Source of the DNA: Novosphingobium sp. Gsoil 351
Lineage (GTDB): Bacteria > Pseudomonadota > Alphaproteobacteria > Sphingomonadales > Sphingomonadaceae
Direction of reading: 5' to 3'
Assembly: GCF_009707465.1 (NCBI RefSeq)
Contig: NZ_CP046120.1
Coordinates: forward strand, 1,021,501-1,085,500
Length of the DNA: 64,000 bases
The notes beneath the pieces are model-generated. The model was given only the letters and a program-made list of their open reading frames with translations, ran no database searches and had not been told where the DNA came from. The translations under genes and the position numbers were made by a program. This document shows, piece by piece, positions 24,894 through 33,832 of the stretch (positions within the stretch are counted from its first letter, which is position 1; each line of letters starts with the position of its first letter).

Positions 24894-24903
24894 TGGTATA
24901 CCA
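24894..24903. promoter_or_regulatory. Operator-like palindrome TGGTATACCA
   Basis: A perfect 10-bp palindrome 23 bp upstream of the racemase-like gene start. It is the same core as at 23147-23158, which ties the two units to one regulator. Confidence 0.55.
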
Positions 24904-24950
24904 AAATCGATTCGTCAACGCCTTGGTCGAGACGGCCGGAAGGAGGCGAG

Positions 24951-26972
24951 TCATCCGCCCAGGCGGATACCAGCCCACAAAGTCCGCGGTACGCCGAGAT
25001 CGATCGAGCCTGCCTGGTTACGCGTGACGATACGCTCACCGGTGAGGTTCTCGCCGCGCAGGACCAGCGAAAACCCCCGCGTCAGCGGGACCTGCGCGAA
25101 GGCGTCGAGCGTGGTGGTGGCGGGCAGCGCATCGATCTCCAGGTCGTCCTCGAACTGGCGGCCGGTGCGGCGCAGCGTGGTCGCAAGCCGCCAATTGGTG
25201 GCTGGTTGCCATGAGAGCGTGGCGCTGCCCGCGATCTTCGGGGTCTGCGCCGGACGCTTGCCGTCCAGCGCGGCGCTCGCGCCGTTGGCCTCTACTTCGG
25301 CATCGGTCAACGCCAGCGATCCGTCGAAGGCGAACGCACCCAGCCGCGCCTGCGCGCCGAGCTCGATCCCGCGCGCGTGAACTGCCGCGACATTGCGTCG
25401 CTCACGCACGTTGGTCGCGATGGTGACGTTGGCGATGGCGTTGCGGACCCGGTTGTCGAAGGCGGTGGCCGACAGGGTCAGCGCCGGCATCGGGGTGAAG
25501 TCGATCCCGCCCTCGAACCCGCGCAGCCGCTCGTTGCGCAAGGCCGCGTTGGCGCGGGTGGTAACCGGAAAGACCACGAACGGGCGGTACAGCTCGTTGA
25601 GCGTAGGCAGGCGCAGCCCGGTGTAGCCCGCGCCGCGCAGTTGCACCCCGCCGCCGAGCTTCGCGACCGCGCCGCCGCGCACCGAAACGTCCCATCCGGA
25701 ACGGTTCGCAAAGGTGCTGGCGATCGTCGCGGCCCCCGCCGCATTACGCTCGCGGAAATAGCCGTCTCGGATCGTCCAGCGATCGGCGCGTACCCCGCCG
25801 GTCAGCACCAGGGACCCGCCAAAAAATTGGGGCGTCCAGTCGTCTTGCGCGAACAGGCCCAGGTCGCCGTTCTTCCCGCCCGCCCGGCGCCGCGCGGTGA
25901 CGAGGCCGGTGACCGCGCTGTAGGCTTCTTCCTGCAGCCCACCGCTCGCCCGGCGATAGTCGATCCCGACCCGCGCGACGTGATCGTCGCCCAGCGGAGG
26001 GCGCACCTCGAGCTTGCCGCCCAGCCCGGTCGAAGGCGTGCGCCGCTGGTCGAGCGTCTTCCTGAAGCTGGTCGAGCTGATCACGATGTTCGAGAAATCG
26101 CGTGCCTGGACATAGCCCAGCGCATCGAACTGCCAGCGTCCGCGCCCGACCACGCGCAGGCTGGCGTCCTGGCCGCTGCTGGCGGTGTCGCCGTCCTTGA
26201 AGCGCAGCGTGCGCTGGTCGTCGAAACCAATGCCACGCGCCTGGAGCTCGATCGTATCGCTGAGCGGAGCGACAAGGCGCAGCCCCGCCGACCAGCTATC
26301 GAAGCGGGCGCGGGCGCTAGCGGCGACGCGCTGCGCTTTCGGCGTTGTCCAGAACCCGTCACCCTGGTCCCAGCGCGCGCTGACGACTGCAAAACCCCGT
26401 CCCAGGCGTGGCGCGAGCGTCGCCGAAACCTCGGTTTCGCCGCGGTCGTCGACCAATGCCTCCCCGCTCGCCAAGCCGAGTTCGCCCGCGCCAGCGCTGT
26501 CCAGCTCGATCGTCCCGGCGACCGCACCCGCGCCGAATGCGCCCGAACCGCCGCCGCGGGTCACCCGCACCGCTGCCAGTCTTTCCGGCGCCAGCGCGCT
26601 CAGCGGGATATAGCCGAAGAACGGATCGGCCATCGGCACCCCGTCGAGCAGGACCAGGCTGCGGCTGGTCGCGTTGCCGCCCAGCGCACGCAACGTCACG
26701 CCCTGCGCCGAGGGGTTGGACGAGCGGCTGTCGGAACGGCGGAATTGCTGAAACCCCGCGACCGAAGACAGCACGTCCTCGATCCGTCCCGAAGCCGCGC
26801 GGGTCAGCACCTCGCGGGTCAGCACCGTCACGTCGTAGGCCGGGGTGGCAGGCGTTTCCTCAAGCCCGCGCCCGGTCACCACGATCGGCGCCGAGGGATC
26901 GGCAGCCTCTTGCCCGTGCGCGGCGAACGGCATTGCCGCAAGCGGCAGGGCGAGAACAGTTGTAAGGCGCAT
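24951..26972 (-). CDS. TonB-dependent receptor, BtuB/siderophore-like
   Basis: 673 residues from ATG 26972 with signal peptide MRLTTVLALPLAAMPFAAHGQ. TonB box APIVVTG and plug elements SLVLLDGVPMADPFFGY and VRVTRGGGSGAFGAGAVAG resemble BtuB-like receptors; the EVLRGPQG motif of the other three receptors is missing. Its base composition appears even more GC-rich than its neighbours. It ends TLWAGIRLGG without a terminal aromatic residue, which is unusual. It probably serves cofactor or metal-chelate uptake. I looked for a B12-riboswitch box upstream and saw none. Confidence 0.88.
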   Translation of the reverse strand: MRLTTVLALPLAAMPFAAHGQEAADPSAPIVVTGRGLEETPATPAYDVTVLTREVLTRAASGRIEDVLSSVAGFQQFRRSDSRSSNPSAQGVTLRALGGNATSRSLVLLDGVPMADPFFGYIPLSALAPERLAAVRVTRGGGSGAFGAGAVAGTIELDSAGAGELGLASGEALVDDRGETEVSATLAPRLGRGFAVVSARWDQGDGFWTTPKAQRVAASARARFDSWSAGLRLVAPLSDTIELQARGIGFDDQRTLRFKDGDTASSGQDASLRVVGRGRWQFDALGYVQARDFSNIVISSTSFRKTLDQRRTPSTGLGGKLEVRPPLGDDHVARVGIDYRRASGGLQEEAYSAVTGLVTARRRAGGKNGDLGLFAQDDWTPQFFGGSLVLTGGVRADRWTIRDGYFRERNAAGAATIASTFANRSGWDVSVRGGAVAKLGGGVQLRGAGYTGLRLPTLNELYRPFVVFPVTTRANAALRNERLRGFEGGIDFTPMPALTLSATAFDNRVRNAIANVTIATNVRERRNVAAVHARGIELGAQARLGAFAFDGSLALTDAEVEANGASAALDGKRPAQTPKIAGSATLSWQPATNWRLATTLRRTGRQFEDDLEIDALPATTTLDAFAQVPLTRGFSLVLRGENLTGERIVTRNQAGSIDLGVPRTLWAGIRLGG

Positions 26973-27051
26973 GGGCTGTTGCGTCCGGCGATCCGAGGGG
27001 CACGGCGGCCGTGGGGGGATTCCACGACCACCGTCTTGAACGTCGTCCTAG

Positions 27052-27082
27052 CGGGAGGGGCCGTCTCCGTCAGCCCCTCCCG
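27052..27082. other. Strong hairpin upstream of the BtuB-like gene
   Basis: A ten-base stem (CGGGAGGGGC / GCCCCTCCCG) with an 11-base loop, 80 bp upstream of the receptor start and 52 bp after the end of the flavin reductase remnant. There is no T-run on the minus strand, so it may be a Rho-independent-like terminator of weak type or an RNA stability element. Confidence 0.4.
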
Positions 27083-27133
27083 AAGGGGTCAGAAGAACGG
27101 GGGCCACGCTGCGGCTCAATCGAACAGGTGCGC

Positions 27134-27646
27134 CTATCGCTTGGCCGAAGGCGCGTCCTGGGCGACTACCGATCTACGGCCGGCTGCCCGGCGCAAGGCG
27201 GCAACGCGCGAAGTCAGCGCCGATCGCGGCTTTCGAGTAGCCCGGGAACTTTGACCGCCAGCGCTCGAGCGGACCCTGCTAGAACGGGTCTCGCTGGCCT
27301 GCCAGGCCGTGGCGGCAAATCCGTCCTCGCTTTTGCGGGCGAAACAATTCGACGCCGGCTGCTGGCCGATGTGAAGCACGTCGATCGCGAAGTGGCTGGC
27401 CTGGCGCAGCGCAAGGGAGAAACCGGCGGTGTTGCTGATCGAAACCAGCAGATGTGGCGAATCGGGCGATACCGAGGTGCAGCAGTTTTCGGTCAAGCCG
27501 ATCGGCGTGCCGTCGGGCGCGACGGCGGTTACGATCGTGATCCCGGTGGCAAAGCAGCCTATCGGTCTGTCTGGATCGTCAGAGAACGGCTGGGTGGCGG
27601 AGCGGGAGTCCCCGAAGCACCCTTGACTTTGTTCGATAAGTCTCAC
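27134..27646 (-). pseudogene. Flavin reductase, C-terminus lost by frameshift
   Basis: The first 110 residues are a flavin-reductase-like FMN-binding domain: RPIGCFATGITIVTAVAPDG, GLTENCCTSVSPDSPHLLVSI, FSLALRQASHFAIDVL. After about WQASETRS the sequence becomes Arg/Ser-rich and unlike the family. The expected continuation (PVLAGSARALAVKV) is found in another frame around 27210-27300, so a frameshift has occurred and the substrate-side end is lost. Intact, it could have supplied FMNH2 to the RutA-like monooxygenase at 11839. The start is a GTG at 27646. Confidence 0.7.
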
Positions 27647-28508
27647 CGGTCATACATTCGGTCATAATTTCGGTGCTCGTCAGAGGTTTAAAATTCAATG
27701 ACTTAGCCTTCTCGAAAATGGCGTTTTGAAGGACGACAATAGCAAACCGAAATCGCTGGCGAACATTCTCTCTAGCCGCAATACTCCGCGTTTTACACTC
27801 GGATATTATGATGCGCATAGCTTTCACAAGCGGACTTGTGAAACGCGGAAGCAGCGATCGCCTTACACAAACCATTCTGCCATCGTCCTCGCAGGCCCGG
27901 ACCTCGCGACTATTCCGCTAGCCGGGGTGCTCGATGGCCGGCGCACGCGACCTCTCGCGCAATAGCTCGGTGCCGCGCTGGCCTGCGAAGTCGGGGATGG
28001 CGGCGTAGCGCTGCAGCTCGGCCTCTTCTTGCGAAGCCGCGTGCGCCGGTCAGCCTGACGGCGCTTCGAAACCCGACCCGCCGCAGCGGCGTGTGATCTT
28101 CCAGCTAATCCCGGTGGCGCGTATGATTCCCGAAATCGGCCTGCCGAGCGCTTTTGGCGAGTTCCCGCAGCTACGGCCAAATCACGCACTCATGCGAGCG
28201 ACCAAAAGCAGTTGCCGGCGTCAGTATCTGTTCGGCGTGCTGCTTTGCGACTGGGCAGGGCCGACCTTATCGAAGACCCGGTCGTTCCCCGGCGACGTCA
28301 CTTACAAGCGGGCAGACCAGATGCCTGCAAGCGCTGTTCTATATGTCGGCTGCCGTAGCTACGAAACGTGCCGCCGATTTTTCAAAACGAAGGATGGTTT
28401 TTAGGTTCATCTCGCGGCTAACCCAAGAGCCGTCGTGACGGCGCACACCGCCCGGCAGCTAAGAGGCATGAAGGCGCTCCTCAGAGGCCCATTTTCCAGC
28501 GACTGGAG
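27647..28508. other. Gene-poor degenerate stretch
   Basis: No intact gene. On the plus strand near 28200-28300, two frames together read LCDWAG ... GRADLIEDP, reminiscent of the CaiB/BaiF CoA-transferase segment before its C-terminal domain, so a decayed CoA transferase is possible. On the minus strand near 27960-28050 a short coding-like run reads EEAELQRYAAIPDFAGQRG before a stop. Neither is long enough to annotate as a gene. Confidence 0.3.
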
Positions 28509-28788
28509 TTATGCCGCCCTTTGTCCAAGCCATCCCAACTTCTCGTCAATGATAGTGCATTTCGGGGAGTTCCATGAGCTTAGCGATGAGGTCGAGCTCG
28601 GGTCGGCTGTAAAAGGCCCGTTGCCGAAGGTCCATTCGGCGTCCGCCGGGCCTATCCGGCGGAGCAGTCCCGCCGTTGCTCGCCGGCAGCGCTCCGAGAC
28701 GGGGTCCCACTTGCGAAAACCGCCAAGATGAACACCTCGTCTCGGGCGATCACGCAGGCGCGAAAAGGATGCAGGCCCTGGCACTGCT

Positions 28789-29654
28789 TTAGAACGATCG
28801 GCGACGGAGGGCACCAGTGACGAAATTGAATACCGTTTCATTGAAATCCCGGGGGTTCTCGATCGTGAGATAGTGACCGCAAAGGGCAGCAGGGCGACAT
28901 GGATGCCCGGAAGCATCCGTCGCATGTTCGCAATCATCTGGCTGTTGTGCGAATCCTCGGATCCGAGCAGCAGCATCGCCGGCGTGCGGTGTTCTTGCAG
29001 CTTGTCGAGAATGCTGCACAGCGTTCGTTGACTGAAGCGCGGGAAATTTGCGAACGCCGTCGGCGAGGTCTCTCGGTGGAGCCGCTCGAATAGGGTCAAG
29101 ATCTCGGGGCTGCCTAGCACGGTAGGGCCCCAGAATGTCCGCGACTCAAGGCGCTCCTGGTATACCGCCGCCATACCTTGCTCGCGGGCGAGTGCGATCA
29201 TCCGCTCGAAGTTGGCGACCGCTTTCTCGCCCAGGCCCGCATAAGGTTCAGCGTCCCCTTCCGGACTGGCGATCAGATCGCACGCGGCGAAAAGGATTGC
29301 GTCGACGCGCCCGGGATGGCGCTTGAACAAGTGAGCTGCACTGCTGACGCCCCAATATGCCTGACCAACGAGACTGAATCGCTCTATTCGCAAATGATCG
29401 AGCAATAACGTAATGTCCTCGGAAATATTTTCGAATGTATAGAATTCTCGTGCACCGATTTGTTTGTCGTGGTGTGTTGTCTTGCCGTGACCACGAAGAT
29501 CGCAGGCAACCACCCGAAAATCGTTCTGTAGAACAGCTATATTCTGCTCAAGCGCAGTGATGTTCGATACTACGTTGTGAAGGAGGACAATGACATCACC
29601 ATCGCCACGATCGACATAATTGAGATCGATTCCGTTGACGCGAATCTGAGGCAT
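28789..29654 (-). pseudogene. Alpha/beta-hydrolase broken near the catalytic His
   Basis: From ATG 29654 the protein reads as an alpha/beta-hydrolase (VIVLLHNVVSNITALEQN, VACDLRGHGKT, RFSLVGQAYWGVSSA, PAMLLLGSEDSHN) up to VALLPFA near base 28880. The natural continuation, GHYLTIENPRDFNETVFNFV with the catalytic His, lies one frame away and ends at 28789. The frame itself runs on into an unrelated 100-residue tail ending at 28509. One missing base near 28878 explains this. The nucleophile elbow also reads GQAYWG, with Ala at the Ser position, so activity was probably already altered. Confidence 0.72.
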
Positions 29655-29926
29655 GAACGTTTTCCTCTGCTAAGAGAATGCGCCCGTCGCCGAATGGCGC
29701 CGCACGCATCGGCATTGCCATTCCGTCCGCGCTCGGCACACACCAAATCCCGAGGTATCCAGCAGTAATCTGATGAGACAAAGCAGACAACGCCTTTTTA
29801 CATGTAATATTATAACATAACTAAGGGTGTACTTTGATGAACTTTGCTGTATTCAATGGGTTGTGTTTGGCTGTAACGTCATAAGACAACGCAATTTAAG
29901 AACTCAATAGAATCAAATTGATACAC
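29655..29926. promoter_or_regulatory. AT-rich upstream region of the broken hydrolase gene
   Basis: Clearly more AT-rich than the rest of the window. On the minus strand a TATAAT is present (complement of 29809-29814), next to the palindrome TTACATGTAA at 29798-29807, which may be a promoter with an operator. The TetR gene ends at the right edge. Confidence 0.4.
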
Positions 29927-30706
29927 CTAAACCTTATCTATGTTTGGTGGGTTTCTTGACCTTTTGGTCAGTCTTTTTATTTTCGCAGTGTATTCTTCCA
30001 GCAACTTTACCGTTAGCTCGGTGACCCGTCTGACCCGTTCGGGATCCCGGCCGATCTGGGCGCGCACCGCCAGTCCGCGCAGAACGCTCCATAGCACCCA
30101 AAGGATGTCTTCGGCTTCGTCGGCCGATAGTCCGGTGTTCGCGAAACGGCTTACCCAGGCCTGCTCGGCTCCGATCCGCTGGCGCTGCGACATGTGACGG
30201 ACATCATCGGCCAGCGGATCAAGTTTGTTGCCCGCAATGACAAGGTCCAATGCGATCAAAAAATCCTCGCCGTAGAAGAAGGCTTCGGCATCTGCGCAAG
30301 CTGATTCGAGGATCCTGTCGTCCTCCATTACCCTGTTCGCCGCGTGCGCCGCCTTCTCGTGAGCCACCGAAAAAACCTGCTCCAAGCAGGCCGCGACAAG
30401 GGCGTCCTTGGTTGGAAAGTGATGAAGTTGTGCGCCGCGTGAAACGCCCGCCGCATCGGCCACTTCCGCCACTCGAAATGCTGCGTATCCCTTGTCGCGG
30501 AGCAGATCGATGGCCGCAGACAGGATGCGCGCCCGCATTCTCCTGGTGCGCTCGCCTTGCGGCGTGCGCAATGCCTCGCGGTTTGCGGAAGCGCCCGTCA
30601 CTGTGCCTGCCAATTCTTTCGCTGGCCGGCCAAGTGCCGGACCCCAGTTGCATAGCTGCGCCCGGGAGGTTGTCAAAGCGTGGGAGGGAGCTCGATACAT
30701 GACCAT
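29927..30706 (-). CDS. TetR-family regulator
   Basis: 259 residues from ATG 30706, longer than usual because of about 50 extra N-terminal residues; a later start is possible. The helix-turn-helix is clear: ILSAAIDLLRDKGYAAFRVA followed by EVADAAGVSRGAQLHHFPTK (about residues 60-100). The C-terminal domain is helical with no recognised ligand motif, and the end is basic (KIKRLTKRSRN). Last gene of the long leftward operon starting at 43942. It probably represses that operon or the divergent-looking AT-rich promoter next to it, using a pathway intermediate as inducer. Confidence 0.85.
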   Translation of the reverse strand: MVMYRAPSHALTTSRAQLCNWGPALGRPAKELAGTVTGASANREALRTPQGERTRRMRARILSAAIDLLRDKGYAAFRVAEVADAAGVSRGAQLHHFPTKDALVAACLEQVFSVAHEKAAHAANRVMEDDRILESACADAEAFFYGEDFLIALDLVIAGNKLDPLADDVRHMSQRQRIGAEQAWVSRFANTGLSADEAEDILWVLWSVLRGLAVRAQIGRDPERVRRVTELTVKLLEEYTAKIKRLTKRSRNPPNIDKV

Positions 30707-30738
30707 TTTCTGGCGATCCGGCGGCAGAACGATGGCGC

Positions 30739-31530
30739 TCAGCGAAACGTCGTTCCGCCATCAACTGCTATGGACTGGCCGGTGACGAACTCCGCTCCAT
30801 CGGATGCGAGGTAAAGCGCGGCCGCGAGCAGGTCATCGGCGGTTTCGTGGCGCTTGATGCACTGCATCGCCAAGATCTGCGACTTTTGTTCGGGCGTAAC
30901 GGTTTCCCGTTCGATCTCCGTGAACGTGGCACCTGGCAACAGCGCGTTTACTGTGATCCCGTCAGCGCCAAGCTCTCGCGCCATGGCCCTAGTCATCCCC
31001 ACCACCGCGGCCTTGGAAGCCACATAGTGCAGGTAGTGCGGGCGACCGAGCGTCACCACGCCCGATGAGATGTTGATGATGCGTCCATGACGGCTCTTCC
31101 GCATGACGGGAGCGCACGCCTTGGCGACGAGCATAACGCCGTCGACATTAACCCGCATGACATCGCGCCATTCCTCGAACGGTATGTCTTCGAACGGGCG
31201 CATCTTCAAAGTGGAGAAGATAGCCGCATTGTTGATGGCGATATCTATGCGCCCGAACGCGGTCAGCGTCGCCGCAACCGCCGCGTCAACGTCGGCGGGT
31301 TCGGCCACGTCGGCGGGTGCGACGATGACGGTGCCCTTGCCACACTCCTGTTCGATCTCGGCGGCCACCGCCCGTGCCTTGGCTTCGTTCAACTCGACAA
31401 TCGCGATTTTCGCCCCGGCGCGAGCAAAGCCCTTGGCGAAGACTCGCCCGATCCCCTGCCCAGCTCCTGTGATCAGGGCCACGCGGTTGGCGAAATCGGT
31501 GGCGTTGGCCTTGTCAGTCATACGATTCAC
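30739..31530 (-). CDS. Short-chain dehydrogenase/reductase
   Basis: 263 residues from GTG 31530 (CGGAGAAA immediately upstream); ATG 31521 is an alternative. Classical SDR elements: LITGAGQGIGRVFAKGFA (about 20), NNAAIFS (about 100), ISSGVVTLG and HYVASKAAVVGMTRA with Tyr and Lys (about 150-170), ending TGQSIAVDGGTTFR. NAD is likely preferred because of the acidic residue in IAIVELNEA. It lies in an operon with Rieske oxygenases, so it may oxidise a cis-dihydrodiol or an alcohol product. The adjacent PdxA-type dehydrogenase could also fill that role. Confidence 0.88.
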   Translation of the reverse strand: MNRMTDKANATDFANRVALITGAGQGIGRVFAKGFARAGAKIAIVELNEAKARAVAAEIEQECGKGTVIVAPADVAEPADVDAAVAATLTAFGRIDIAINNAAIFSTLKMRPFEDIPFEEWRDVMRVNVDGVMLVAKACAPVMRKSRHGRIINISSGVVTLGRPHYLHYVASKAAVVGMTRAMARELGADGITVNALLPGATFTEIERETVTPEQKSQILAMQCIKRHETADDLLAAALYLASDGAEFVTGQSIAVDGGTTFR

Positions 31531-31586
31531 TTTCTCCGTTTAGAGTTGCGAAGCCGCCGCCGGGCACCCGCGCGGCGCGAGCATCT

Positions 31587-32282
31587 TCAGAATAGCGGGC
31601 GGCGGTCCTGCGCCGCCGGAGCAGTTGTCAACCAGCGCCAGGTGCGATCGATCACTCCGCCCGCCAAAGTCTGACGCGCAGCTATTTCATCGTCGTCCAG
31701 CAACCCATCTGCAGGATCGAAGCCCATAGCGCGGACATCGCGTTCGATCCGCGCCGCGTCTTCCAGAAAGAACGCGAAACTCGCGGCCTCTTCGATGTCG
31801 CGACCGACCGTGATCGCCCCGTTCCCGCGCATGACGACGGCGGGGGCCGGTCCCAGCGCGTCTGCCAGGCGGGCGGCCAGGACATCATCGCGCAGGAGTC
31901 GGGGGTCATCCCAGAGCGGTGGCCTTGGCGCGAAATAGGCGCCTAGCCCATGCCGCGCGGCCGGAGTCACGCCGACCGTCGAGAGGGCCATGACCAAGGG
32001 CGGCATGACGCGGCAGATGCCGCCAACGTCAAGGCGCGCGGCATATATCGCTTGGTGCGCGCGCACTTCACCCAAGACGCCGGCGGGAAGTGCGCCGTCG
32101 ACGGCCACGACGGTTCCCTCCTCGTGCTCGATCAAGCCCATCGGCATTGCGGCGCAAACAAGAAATCGCCGCTCGTCGATGCGGGCGCTGCAATGACCGA
32201 AGGCGTGGACGAGTCCGGCTGACGCCAGACCGCGCGCGGCGAGGCGCACCCGGTGATCGAGGTCGCGGTCAATCTTCTCCAC
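31587..32282 (-). CDS. Class II aldolase/adducin-fold protein without the usual zinc HxH
   Basis: 231 residues from GTG 32282, overlapping the PdxA-type gene by 14 bp. The fold is supported by GLVHAFGHCSARI, EVRAHQAIYAARLDVGG, PAVVMRGNGAITVGRDIEEA and FFLEDAARIE. The canonical zinc motif VVHTHPP is replaced by ICRVMPP, so both His ligands are gone. Family members include aldolases and decarboxylases of dihydroxyphthalates. In a Rieske/PdxA setting a decarboxylase would fit, but the missing ligands argue for different chemistry or a non-metal role. Confidence in the fold is high, in the function low. Confidence 0.75.
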   Translation of the reverse strand: MEKIDRDLDHRVRLAARGLASAGLVHAFGHCSARIDERRFLVCAAMPMGLIEHEEGTVVAVDGALPAGVLGEVRAHQAIYAARLDVGGICRVMPPLVMALSTVGVTPAARHGLGAYFAPRPPLWDDPRLLRDDVLAARLADALGPAPAVVMRGNGAITVGRDIEEAASFAFFLEDAARIERDVRAMGFDPADGLLDDDEIAARQTLAGGVIDRTWRWLTTAPAAQDRRPLF

Positions 32283-33285
32283 CGAAGCCTCGACCCGCGC
32301 AAAGCGATTCCGCCATCTTCATCGCGGACGCCATGCTAGCGTGCTGCGCGATCCCCTTGCCGGCGATTTCCATCGCCGATCCGTGCGGCACCGTCAGACG
32401 GACGTGATCAAGGCCGATGTAGATTGTGCATGCGCCTTCGAACGCCGCCGTTTTCAACGCGATTTGCCCTTGATCGTGATACATCGAGACGACGACGTCG
32501 TAGCGCCCTTCCATTGCCAGACGAAAGATCGAATCGGGCGAAATGGGACCTTCGACCTGCCGTCCCACGGCCCGTTCGCGCTCGACCGCGGGCGCGATCG
32601 CGTCTCGATCCTCGCGTCCCATCGCGTGCGGATTGAGACCGGCGACACCGATCCGCGCCCCCCTCACGCCCCATCTCTTGAAAGTTTCATCGACCAGGGC
32701 GACAAGCGCCGACACCGCGCTGATCGTGACGGAGCTGGGAACCTCGGTGATGCTGATATGCTCGGTAATCGGCACCACGCGGAGCGAAGGGCTAACCCGC
32801 AGAAGATAAGTTCCAGCGGGCTGCAAGTCGTCGATCGACTCGATTTGCCCCGAAAGCTTGAGCGAATGCGAGTCCACCGGAGCCATGATCCAACCGTCGA
32901 TCAAGCCTTCGCTTGCCCATCGTTCGGCAAGCCGGACCCACTCGACCACAGCCCGACCCGACGCAGCGCCCGGCTTGCCGATCGTCCACGCCGTCTTCGG
33001 GAGCGACCCGGGATCGAAGATCGCAATCTCCGAGAGGCTCGCACCGATTTCGCGCGGGCTGCCAACCTGCCGGATTCGGGGTTCCAGCCCACTCGCCGCG
33101 GCTGCAAGGCGGACTGCATCGACGCTGCCAATGAGGACGTGGCGCGACGAACACGGAGCGCCATCCAGCGTCAGCGCCTTCACGCAAACTTCCGGCCCGA
33201 CCCCCGCCGGGTCGCCGATAACCGTGGCGATCAGCGGCTGGTCGACCGGCGCCCGTGCGGGTGCTCCCTGCGAAACGCGCGTCAC
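32269..33285 (-). CDS. PdxA-family dehydrogenase (aromatic dihydrodiol type)
   Basis: 338 residues from GTG 33285, overlapping the Rieske beta gene stop by four bases. PdxA signatures: ATVIGDPAGVGPEVCVKAL at the start, VAGLNPHAMG (about 215), VVSMYHDQGQIALK (about 265) and VPHGSAMEIAGKG. Vitamin B6 synthesis is unlikely in this context. PdxA relatives such as TphB oxidise cis-dihydrodiol dicarboxylates after Rieske dioxygenation, often with decarboxylation. The paralogue at 59533-60549 has the same neighbourhood, so this role is probable. Confidence 0.8.
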   Translation of the reverse strand: MTRVSQGAPARAPVDQPLIATVIGDPAGVGPEVCVKALTLDGAPCSSRHVLIGSVDAVRLAAAASGLEPRIRQVGSPREIGASLSEIAIFDPGSLPKTAWTIGKPGAASGRAVVEWVRLAERWASEGLIDGWIMAPVDSHSLKLSGQIESIDDLQPAGTYLLRVSPSLRVVPITEHISITEVPSSVTISAVSALVALVDETFKRWGVRGARIGVAGLNPHAMGREDRDAIAPAVERERAVGRQVEGPISPDSIFRLAMEGRYDVVVSMYHDQGQIALKTAAFEGACTIYIGLDHVRLTVPHGSAMEIAGKGIAQHASMASAMKMAESLCAGRGFGGED

Positions 33286-33830
33286 AGGAGAAACGTCACG
33301 TTGCGCATCGGCGCATCGTTGCCAATCAGGTAGACTTTCTTGCCGGCGATCTTGAGCCCGCCGGCACTTCGGATTAGCCGGTGAGTGGCGCGCCCGAATA
33401 GGGTCTGTTGCTGCCCGCCGCGCACTTCCCCAAGGACGAAGTTCGATCGGACCAGAATGTCTGAAACGCCCGCTGCGACTGCGGAAAAATTCGAGACTAT
33501 GCGGACCAGCTTGGATTTGGGACTTTGCGAATGCATGCGCTTGTCTTTCAGCCGGAATATGCGGTCCTCGAGACCTTCGTAGCGCTCAAAGATGATCGAT
33601 ACGCACCGCTCCGAGTCCAGATCTTCGCTGTTCGAGGGCACCCAGTACAGACCCAATGGATGCCACAGCGACAGCCAATCGTCGTAGGCGTGCTGATCCA
33701 TGAGGTCGGCTTCCAAGCAGAGGAAGGCCTCGATCTCGCCGAACAGATCGCTCGGCCGCCGGATCGCCTCGCACGAAGGGGGTTCGGCGAAGATCGACGC
33801 ACCTGTCAATCCAACCGCACTTTCCGTCAT
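33282..33830 (-). CDS. Aromatic ring-hydroxylating dioxygenase, small (beta) subunit
   Basis: 182 residues from ATG 33830, two bases after the alpha-subunit stop; the longer frame to 33983 overlaps alpha. ADLMDQHAYDDWLSLWHPLGLYWVP and CVSIIFERYEGLEDRIFRLKDKRMHSQSPKS are typical of BenB/XylY-type beta subunits with an NTF2-like fold. The subunit has no cofactor and shapes the alpha3beta3 hexamer. It forms a pair with the next gene upstream, 33833-35254. Confidence 0.85.
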   Translation of the reverse strand: MTESAVGLTGASIFAEPPSCEAIRRPSDLFGEIEAFLCLEADLMDQHAYDDWLSLWHPLGLYWVPSNSEDLDSERCVSIIFERYEGLEDRIFRLKDKRMHSQSPKSKLVRIVSNFSAVAAGVSDILVRSNFVLGEVRGGQQQTLFGRATHRLIRSAGGLKIAGKKVYLIGNDAPMRNVTFLL

Positions 33831-33832
33831 CT

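Noticed and set aside
26973..27133. Cobalamin riboswitch before the BtuB-like receptor
   Set aside because: The strong hairpin is there but I find no B12-box-like conserved core.
25377..27254. 625-residue plus-strand frame
   Set aside because: Antisense to the BtuB-like receptor and flavin reductase remnant, with no recognisable domains.
28200..28330. CaiB/BaiF CoA-transferase gene
   Set aside because: Only a short segment across two frames is reminiscent of the family; too little to call a gene.
29156..29166. TGGTATACC inside the broken hydrolase gene as another operator
   Set aside because: Lies in coding sequence far from any start and is not extended into a full palindrome.
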